Below, one piece after another: positions 57,818 through 64,000 of a stretch of DNA of 64,000 bases. The stretch spans positions 4,464,001 to 4,528,000 of the forward strand of contig NZ_PEBF01000001.1 of the NCBI RefSeq assembly GCF_002742625.1, in the 5' to 3' direction. Below the pieces are notes generated by a model. The model did no database searches. It was not told the DNA's origin and saw only the letters and a list, made by a program, of their open reading frames with translations. This stretch comes from Caulobacter sp. FWC2. GTDB taxonomy: Bacteria > Pseudomonadota > Alphaproteobacteria > Caulobacterales > Caulobacteraceae. Each line of letters starts with the position of its first letter. The stretch's first letter is position 1. A program made the translations under genes and the position numbers.

Positions 57818-58954
57818 CTAGGCTGTCTTCAGGTTCGGATGCACGATCGCGCCGCCACGGGTGACGACGGCGGCCTGCAGGATCTCGTCCTCGAAATTGG
57901 GCTCGAACGCGCCCTCCTTCGTGGTGAACAGGGTCGCCAGGGCCACCAGGTTGCGCGAATAGAGCGCGCTGGCGTCGGTGGCGATGCGGCCCGGCAGGTT
58001 GGCATGGCCGAGGATCTTGGCGCCGTTGGCGGTCAGGACCGTCTCGTTCAGCTTGGCGCCCTCGACATTGCCGCCCTGCTCGATGGCCAGGTCGACCAGG
58101 ATAGAGCCCGCGCGCATCGAGGCCACCTGGGCGGCGCTGACCAGCTTGGGCGCCGGACGCCCCGGGATCAGGGCCGTGGTGATGACGATGTCCTGCTTGG
58201 CGATGTGGGCGGAAACCAGTTCGGCCTGCTTGGCCTGGTATTCCTTGGACATCTCCTTGGCGTAGCCGCCGGCGGTCTGGGCGTTCTTGAACTCTTCGTC
58301 CTCGACGGCCAGGAACTTGGCGCCCAGGCTTTCGACCTGCTCCTTGGTGGCCGGACGCACGTCGGTGGCGGTGACCACCGCGCCCAGGCGGCGAGCCGTG
58401 GCGATGGCCTGCAGGCCGGCGACGCCAACGCCCATGATGAACACCTTGGCCGCAGCGACGGTGCCGGCGGCGGTCATCATCATCGGCAGGGCCTTGCCAT
58501 AGGCCTCGGCCCCTTCGATCACGGCGCGATAGCCGGCGAGGTTGGCTTGCGACGACAGCATGTCCATCACCTGCGCGCGGGTGATGCGCGGGATGAATTC
58601 CATGGCGATCGCGGTCGCGCCGGCCTTGGCCAGGGCGTCCAGCGTTTCCTTGTCCTGATAGGGATTGAGTGCGGCGGCGACGATGGCGCCGCTCTTCAGG
58701 GCCGCGATCTCGGCGGCCTCGGGCGCGCGCACCTTGAACAGGACGTCGGCGTCCTTGAGGGCCTCGCCGGCCGTCTTGGCGATCTTGGCGCCGGCGGCCT
58801 CGTAGTCGGCGTCCGGATAGGACGCGGCCGTCCCCGCCCCAGCCTGAACCACCACCGAGAAGCCGGCGGCGCCGAGCTTCTTGACGGTTTCAGGCGTGGC
58901 CGCGACCCGCGTTTCGTTCGCGCGGGTCTCTTTCGTGACGGCAATGACGGCCAT
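57818..58954 (-). CDS. pntAA: NAD(P) transhydrogenase subunit alpha, NAD-binding part
   Basis: 378 residues from ATG 58954, seven bases after GGGGAGGGG; ATG 58960 is adjacent. Alanine-dehydrogenase-like fold: [62 protein letters not shown] (NAD site) and [11 protein letters not shown]. First gene of the operon; the gap upstream contains the promoter. Confidence 0.95.
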   Translation of the reverse strand: MAVIAVTKETRANETRVAATPETVKKLGAAGFSVVVQAGAGTAASYPDADYEAAGAKIAKTAGEALKDADVLFKVRAPEAAEIAALKSGAIVAAALNPYQDKETLDALAKAGATAIAMEFIPRITRAQVMDMLSSQANLAGYRAVIEGAEAYGKALPMMMTAAGTVAAAKVFIMGVGVAGLQAIATARRLGAVVTATDVRPATKEQVESLGAKFLAVEDEEFKNAQTAGGYAKEMSKEYQAKQAELVSAHIAKQDIVITTALIPGRPAPKLVSAAQVASMRAGSILVDLAIEQGGNVEGAKLNETVLTANGAKILGHANLPGRIATDASALYSRNLVALATLFTTKEGAFEPNFEDEILQAAVVTRGGAIVHPNLKTA

Positions 58955-59078
58955 CGGCATACCCCTCCCCAGAGCGCTGTTTGCTCAGCAGCATGGGGCG
59001 CTCTGTAGGGGATAGTCTTGCCTCTTGTCGAGGCTGAAGACGTAGCTCAGGGAGAAAATATGCCGATGTCTACCGGTG

Positions 59079-59309
59079 TCAGTGGTCCGAGGCCGGCTTG
59101 TCGCGCAGGAAGAAGATACCGGCGGCCAGCAGCACCGCCGCCGGGATCACCGCGCCGATGAAGCCGGCAGGCGTGCAGAACAGCAGGGTGATGAACAGCA
59201 GCAGGGTGGCGATGCTCAGCGAGCCCCACTTGGTCATGTTGTTGAACGCCGCGAAGGTCGCGGCTTGTTCGTGAATGTCCATCTCACCGCGGTGATAGTC
59301 GCCGGCCAT
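59079..59309 (-). CDS. aa3-type cytochrome c oxidase subunit IV
   Basis: 76 residues from ATG 59309. YHRGEMDIHEQAATFAAFNN and MTKWG followed by two helices match the small subunit IV of aa3 oxidases. It lies apart from other oxidase genes. The ORF further upstream in frame is not conserved. Confidence 0.88.
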   Translation of the reverse strand: MAGDYHRGEMDIHEQAATFAAFNNMTKWGSLSIATLLLFITLLFCTPAGFIGAVIPAAVLLAAGIFFLRDKPASDH

Positions 59310-59373
59310 GTGTCGTCCTTGGAAGCAAAGGGAGAATACCGAGCCCGCCCGATACAACGGGGGGCGCTAAGGC

Positions 59374-60369
59374 TCAAGCGTGCGAATTGTCCCACGACTC
59401 CGTAAGGAACCTCGTGCGCACCGCATCGGCAGCTTGGTCGACCGTGATGTCCGCGATTCGCCCCTCCCCGCCGTCCAGGCGCGAGAGCCAGCGGGAATAG
59501 GCCGGCACGGGCGCGGTGCCCATCAGGCCAACGCACGGCGTGCCGACCGACGCGGCGACGTTCAGCGCGCCAGAGTCGTTGCCCAGGAAGCCGGCCGACA
59601 GCGCGATCAGGGCTGCGGACTTGTCGAGCGTCAGGTCGCAGGCCACCACGTTATTCGGCAGCTCGCCGATCGCGGCCTTGGCGGCCTGCGCCTCGTGCGG
59701 ACCGCCGACCCAGAACACCGTGCCGAACAGGTCCGAGAGCCGCGCCGCCGTCTGGGCGAAGCGGTCGGCAGGCCAGGTGCGGGCCGGTTCGCTGGCGCCG
59801 ACGCCCAGGGTCAGCCAGGGACCCGGCTTGTCGGCGTACCGGGCCTTCACAGCCGCCAGCGCTCCGGGATCCAGCTTCAGGTCCGGCTCGCGGGTGTCGA
59901 CCACCAGGCCGTGGGCTTCCTCGAACGCCGCCAGCTTGTCGAGACGGTGGGCGGGACGCATCCGCCTGGGCAGGTACGGCCCCGTGGTCAGGAAGCTCTC
60001 CTGACCGTGACCCAGGCCAAAACCTCGCCGCTCAGGCACGCCGGCCAGGGCGGCGGCGATGGCGGGACGGTCGATCTTCTCCAGGATCCAAACCGCGCGC
60101 GGCTTCTCGGCGCGGCAGAGGCGATAGAAGTCGATGACTTCGCGAACGCCTTTCAGCCTGTCCTTGTAGTGGGGCGCGTACAGCACCCGCGCGACGCTGG
60201 GCTCGGCGGTCAGGACCTCGGCGGCGCGGCTGGAAGGCCGCGCGACCAGCACGACCTGCCTCTCGGGGGTCGTGGCCGCGATGGCCCGGATGGTCGGCAA
60301 ATGCCACATGAGATCGCCGATCCCGCGATCGGGCGCATAGACGAGAACGAGGCCTGAAGAGGCGCTCAT
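59374..60369 (-). CDS. Glycosyltransferase family 9 protein (heptosyltransferase-like)
   Basis: 331 residues from ATG 60369, which overlaps the stop of the preceding gene (ATGA). GT9 pattern: LVYAPDRGIGDLMWHLPTIRAI, WLTLGVGASEPARTWPADRFAQ, VFWVGGPHE and FLGNDSGALNVAASVGTPCVGLMG. The family adds heptose or a related sugar to lipopolysaccharide core from ADP-heptose. No other LPS gene is adjacent. Confidence 0.85.
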   Translation of the reverse strand: MSASSGLVLVYAPDRGIGDLMWHLPTIRAIAATTPERQVVLVARPSSRAAEVLTAEPSVARVLYAPHYKDRLKGVREVIDFYRLCRAEKPRAVWILEKIDRPAIAAALAGVPERRGFGLGHGQESFLTTGPYLPRRMRPAHRLDKLAAFEEAHGLVVDTREPDLKLDPGALAAVKARYADKPGPWLTLGVGASEPARTWPADRFAQTAARLSDLFGTVFWVGGPHEAQAAKAAIGELPNNVVACDLTLDKSAALIALSAGFLGNDSGALNVAASVGTPCVGLMGTAPVPAYSRWLSRLDGGEGRIADITVDQAADAVRTRFLTESWDNSHA

Positions 60370-60872
60370 CGACGTCTCAGCGCCCACTCACGATAGGCAT
60401 TCAGCTCCTCGACCATCTTTTCCGGAGATTTCGGCCACCCTCTGGGCAAGGTGCCGTCAGCTCCAAAGATCCTCGCCCATCTTTGGCTTGGCGTAGCCTC
60501 CACTGTGGACTCCAGATTGTACGCGACCACCCTGAAGTCCTGCATCGTCCTATGAACGAAGAAGTTCTGCACATCGCGCCATGCCACGGCCTTGCGCGGC
60601 AGGAGGATACTCGGGCCGAGCGAAAACCCATCGACATCCAAGATCAGGACGTAGGGCCGAACCAGCGGCTCGGCGAAAATCAATGTGGCCAGTGTCGATA
60701 AGACCAAGCCGGTCCACCCCACGTAGTTGGACGGCTCGCTATAGATCACCAACAGGCTTGCCGCGAGAAACCCGCCCCCCAGCAGGACCCAGGGCAAGGC
60801 CTTGCGGCGGGAGCCTTTGACGATGCGAGGTTCGAACGCGTTAGAGGAACCGCATTCTAAAGTGTTGGCCAT
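60366..60872 (-). CDS. Hypothetical membrane protein with PH-like domain
   Basis: 168 residues. Two helices (residues about 27-65: LPWVLLGGGFLAASLLVIY, WTGLVLSTLATLIFAEPLV), then a beta-rich part with ILDVDGFSLGPSILLPRKAVAWRDV, a pattern of membrane-anchored PH-like proteins (STM3941 type). Co-transcribed with the GT9 gene through ATGA overlap. Function unknown. Confidence 0.7.
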   Translation of the reverse strand: MANTLECGSSNAFEPRIVKGSRRKALPWVLLGGGFLAASLLVIYSEPSNYVGWTGLVLSTLATLIFAEPLVRPYVLILDVDGFSLGPSILLPRKAVAWRDVQNFFVHRTMQDFRVVAYNLESTVEATPSQRWARIFGADGTLPRGWPKSPEKMVEELNAYREWALRRR

Positions 60873-60885
60873 TAAGCGTCGTTCG

Positions 60886-61809
60886 CTAAGCCCAGTTCGC
60901 CAGCAGTCCGCGGAGCCCGGCCACGAAGGCCAGGGGCTGGTCGATCATCACGTGATGATCGGCGTCGGGCAGCGGGAGCAGCAGCACGTCCTTGGGCATT
61001 TGCGCCACCATATAGTCCAGCGTCTCGGCATGCATCAGGTTAGAGCGCTCGCCCCACATCAGAGCCGCCGGGCAAGCGATCTGAGGCAGAAGCTGCCCAA
61101 GATCGGGCATCTTGAAATTGTACCAGAGGTCCGGATCGAACTTCCACGTCCAGCCGCCCTCGACCTCTTTCAGCGAGCGACTGGCGATATAGTCGGCCAC
61201 GTGGAGATTCTCGCACGGCTGCGGCGGCGCCAGGCGGAAACGGGCTAGGGCCTCCTCTCGCGTGGCGTAGACACGGTTGCCCTGGCCCGAGCGCGGCGGC
61301 GGACCCTTCCAGCGCTTTTCCGGCGGCTGGATGCTGCTGTCGACCATGACGGCTCCACGCAGACGCTCGGGATGGCGAGCGGCGCAGTAGAGGGTCGGAA
61401 AGCCGCCGAAAGAATGGCCGACGACGATCGGCTTGACGCCGCCCGCCTCCAGGCCGGCGGCCTCGACCGCGGCGAAGATCTCGTCCGCGAACAGTTCGGC
61501 GCTGTAGGCTTGCCGCCAGTCGCTGCCGCCCATGCCCGACCACGAGATCGCCGCCACCCGCCAGTCTTTCGCGAAGAAGGGCGCGATGAAGCTCCACCAG
61601 TCGGCGTGGGCGCCGTTGCCGTGCAGGAACAACAGGCCTGGCTTGCCGATCTCGCCCCAGGTCAGCAGCTCGATGTTCGCGCCCTCGACGGCGAAGGTCG
61701 AACGCTCGGGCGCGTGGGCGATGGCCGCCTCGAACCAGGCCGGGGCGGGCGGCGGTTCGCCATGGAACGGGGCCAGCAGCGAGGCCGGCGCGGTCTGATC
61801 GTCGGCCAT
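60886..61809 (-). CDS. Alpha/beta hydrolase
   Basis: 307 residues. LFLHGNGAHADWWSFIAPFF (oxyanion loop), nucleophile Ser in VVGHSFGGFPTLY, Asp/His partner in DADHHVMIDQPLAFV. No signal peptide, cytoplasmic. It follows the thioesterase gene by three bases, so one transcript is likely. Substrate unknown; the C-terminal His dyad is doubled (DADHH), so the catalytic His needs confirmation. Confidence 0.87.
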   Translation of the reverse strand: MADDQTAPASLLAPFHGEPPPAPAWFEAAIAHAPERSTFAVEGANIELLTWGEIGKPGLLFLHGNGAHADWWSFIAPFFAKDWRVAAISWSGMGGSDWRQAYSAELFADEIFAAVEAAGLEAGGVKPIVVGHSFGGFPTLYCAARHPERLRGAVMVDSSIQPPEKRWKGPPPRSGQGNRVYATREEALARFRLAPPQPCENLHVADYIASRSLKEVEGGWTWKFDPDLWYNFKMPDLGQLLPQIACPAALMWGERSNLMHAETLDYMVAQMPKDVLLLPLPDADHHVMIDQPLAFVAGLRGLLANWA

Positions 61810-61812
61810 GCC

Positions 61813-62295
<483 letters not shown>

Positions 62296-62377
62296 CTAAC
62301 GAGCGTTTGAAAAAAGAAAAGCCTTCCGTAAGGACGAAGCCGCGACCGGCATCTAACCTTTCGAAACGGGGAGACGG

Positions 62378-62887
62378 ATGAGCCGGGACCACGACATCGA
62401 CAGGGACTTCGCCGCCTGGCTGGCGCCGCATCTGCCGATGCTGCACCGGACGGCGCGGGCGTTCGCCGAGCCCTCGGATCAGCATGACCTGCTGCAGGAA
62501 CTGACGGTGGCGCTGTGGAAGGCGCGACCGCATTTTCGGAAGCAAAGCGCGGCCGGAACCTTCGCGCACCGCGTGGCCCACAACGCCGCCCTCACCTGGC
62601 GGCGCGGCGAGACCCGGCGGCGGATGCGCGGGGTGTCGATCGAGGCCGAGCTACTGATCCGCGATGCGGGCGACGATCCGCAAGGCCCGCTGCTGGAGCG
62701 GCTCTACGCGGCCATCCGCACCCTGGCGCCGGTCGAGCGCTCGCTGGTCCTGCTGTCGCTGGACGGCGTGGCCTATGGCGAGATCGGCCGGATGCACGGC
62801 CTGACTGAGAGCAATGTCGGCGCGCGGCTGACCCGCCTGCGCCAGCGGCTCTCGACCCAAGTGAAGGAGGACGCCGATGGACTTTGA
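62378..62887 (+). CDS. RNA polymerase sigma factor, ECF-like
   Basis: 169 residues. Region 2 (DQHDLLQELTVALWKARPHF, FAHRVAHNAALTWRR) and region 4 (ERSLVLLSLDGVAYGEIGRM, ESNVGARLTRLRQRL) are present without regions 1 and 3, so it is a small ECF sigma factor. Overlaps the next gene by 11 bases, the arrangement typical of a sigma factor with its regulator. Confidence 0.88.
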   Translation: MSRDHDIDRDFAAWLAPHLPMLHRTARAFAEPSDQHDLLQELTVALWKARPHFRKQSAAGTFAHRVAHNAALTWRRGETRRRMRGVSIEAELLIRDAGDDPQGPLLERLYAAIRTLAPVERSLVLLSLDGVAYGEIGRMHGLTESNVGARLTRLRQRLSTQVKEDADGL

Positions 62888-63464
62888 GCGCCTCGAACAG
62901 GTCTGGCGGTCCGAGGCCAACCGCCCCTCCGAAGAGCAGCAGGCCCGACTGATGGAGGAACTGATGAACACCTTGAAGACCCGCCGCAGGACGGAATTCC
63001 TGCTGAGCGCCATCCCGTTCGCGGCCATGACCGTGTTCACGCTCGTCGCCGGCGCGGCCGTGCTGCGCGGCGGCGAGGACTTTCACGGTTGGGCCGGCAT
63101 GGCGATGCTGGGCGTGTGCTGGGTCGTGATGATCGCGGTCTTCTGGAACGGCTTCCGGGCCCGCACCCGCGACACCGGCCAGCCGATGCGCGACACCCTG
63201 GCCAGCCTCCTGGCCCGCAACCAGGCGGCGCGGCGGAACTACCACGTGTTCTGGATGATGACCCCGGTGTTCATCCTGCCGATGTGGTTCGCCATCGAGC
63301 GCCTGCAACGCGACGGTAAGATGGACAGCGCTGACGGGATGCAGGCCCTGGCCCTGTGCGGCGGCGCGCTGCTGGCCAGCTTCGGCTGGAACACCCTGCG
63401 GTTCTACTGGGTGATGAAACCCGAGCAGCGGCGGCTGGAAGCGTTGCTGGGGGAGTATGAATAG
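62877..63464 (+). CDS. Membrane protein, putative sigma-factor partner
   Basis: 195 residues. A cytoplasmic N-terminal part (LEQVWRSEANRPSEEQQARL) precedes four helices (residues about 40-65, 70-92, 120-140, 155-175). It starts inside the sigma gene. An anti-sigma role is inferred only from overlap and topology; no ASD or ZAS motif is visible. Confidence 0.75.
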   Translation: MDFERLEQVWRSEANRPSEEQQARLMEELMNTLKTRRRTEFLLSAIPFAAMTVFTLVAGAAVLRGGEDFHGWAGMAMLGVCWVVMIAVFWNGFRARTRDTGQPMRDTLASLLARNQAARRNYHVFWMMTPVFILPMWFAIERLQRDGKMDSADGMQALALCGGALLASFGWNTLRFYWVMKPEQRRLEALLGEYE

Positions 63465-63471
63465 CAAACCC

Positions 63472-63585
63472 CGTCATCCCGCGCTTCATGCGCGGGACCC
63501 ATGGTTCAGCTTTCACATGAGAGCGTACTTCCGCTCCGCACCTGCGGCGGAGAGATGGGTCCCGCGCATGAAGCTCGGGATGACG
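63472..63585. repeat. Long imperfect inverted repeat between convergent genes
   Basis: Arms of 31 bases (63472-63502 and 63555-63585) match at 30 of 31 positions, with a 52-base centre. Arm starts with CGTCATCCCGCGCTTCATG, a form of the GTCATCCC/GGGATGAC palindromes dispersed in Caulobacter-like genomes. No transposase is present, so it is a non-coding extragenic element. Confidence 0.75.
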
Positions 63586-63595
63586 ATGAGAGAAG

Positions 63596-64000
63596 CTAAA
63601 GCCCCACCGCGCCCAGCTCCTTCGCCTGCCGCTCGGCCACGCCTTCCTCCGAGAACCCTTCCAGCGACGCCTCGAAAAGCGCCCGCCAGTTGTGGCTGGC
63701 GCCCAGATGCAGGAACGCCGCGCCCAGCCCGATCGCCGCGCGGTCCATGAATACGAACTCGCGGGGAATGGTGATGCCGCCGACCGCTTTTAGGGCCTGG
63801 CGCACCTTGAAGGCCTCGCGGCGGCCGTACTCGCCGGGCGGGACGTCGTCGGCCACGGTGCGGACCCGGTCGTCCAGCAACGGGCCGTAGATGAAGCGGG
63901 CCCAGACGTTCAGCGTATCGACCAGTTCGTCGGTCAGCCCCTGGAAGCCCCAGGTGCGATAGGCCTCGACCTGCTCGGCGCGGTCGTCGTTGGACAGGGC
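63596..64000 (-). CDS. ABC1/AarF family kinase-like protein, C-terminal part
   Basis: 135 codons are visible; the frame is open to base 64000, so the N-terminus is beyond the window. IPREFVFMDRAAIGLGAAFLHLG and NWRALFE resemble the C-terminal helices of ABC1/AarF/UbiB atypical kinases, which support ubiquinone synthesis. The kinase motifs would lie outside the window, so the assignment is tentative. Confidence 0.65.
   Translation of the reverse strand, partial: ALSNDDRAEQVEAYRTWGFQGLTDELVDTLNVWARFIYGPLLDDRVRTVADDVPPGEYGRREAFKVRQALKAVGGITIPREFVFMDRAAIGLGAAFLHLGASHNWRALFEASLEGFSEEGVAERQAKELGAVGL

Overview
The window is GC-rich alphaproteobacterial chromosome, almost certainly Caulobacter or a very close relative. 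The evidence is an RcdA-type DUF1465 cell-cycle adaptor, a TrcR-type DUF1013 protein, a class A penicillin-binding protein with a PbpC-like cytoplasmic tail, a TonB receptor of the Xanthomonas/Caulobacter class, a UrcA protein, three-gene pntAB and many UG/GTG/TTG starts. Identification rests on protein family recognition only; no search was run.

Left block (1-18616), mostly core or broadly conserved genes: an M20 peptidase (cut by the window edge), a glycerophosphodiesterase, a DUF885 protein, a haem-oxygenase-fold di-metal oxidase with a small partner, an MsbA-like exporter, ribosomal protein L31, a YcgN cysteine-cluster protein, the PbpC-like synthase, a ParE-type toxin with its antitoxin, a GH92 mannosidase, an aspartate/glutamate racemase, an ABC-2 exporter divergent from a DUF2975/HTH pair, and an S9 peptidase.

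Middle block (18814-39461), the main accessory feature: a carbohydrate utilisation locus that reads as an arabinogalactan/galactan system. It has a FadR-type GntR regulator, a Gfo/Idh/MocA sugar 1-dehydrogenase (D-galactose/L-arabinose type), secreted glycosidases of families GH43, GH2, GH30, GH35-like and GH51, a TonB-dependent receptor, a tryptophan-halogenase-like flavoprotein, a sodium/solute symporter, and an operon of IlvD/EDD dehydratase, 2-keto-3-deoxygalactonokinase and KDPGal aldolase. Together they would clip arabinose and galactose side chains, import the sugars and oxidise galactose through a De Ley-Doudoroff route to pyruvate and glyceraldehyde-3-phosphate. Palindromes matching the DgoR operator core TTGTA(G/C)TACAA lie at the TonB/GH30 divergent promoter and, less perfectly, at the dehydrogenase and dehydratase promoters. 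The GH30 gene carries an apparent frameshift between signal peptide and catalytic domain.

Right block (39645-64000), core functions: purK-purE, a GGDEF cyclase, a single-domain response regulator, an M61 peptidase, two YdcH-type small proteins, ubiX, trcR, a quinone oxidoreductase, rcdA preceded by a strong sigma-54-like promoter, a COQ9 protein, rpsU with an apparent CTG start, a Nat-type ABC exporter, hydrolases, an M23 peptidase divergent from urcA across a 347-base regulatory gap, a DUF4160/DUF2442 pair, pntAA-pntAB-pntB, a cytochrome oxidase subunit IV, a GT9 glycosyltransferase, a thioesterase, an ECF-like sigma factor with an overlapping membrane protein, and the end of an ABC1/AarF-family kinase. 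No rRNA, tRNA, CRISPR array or insertion sequence was recognised.
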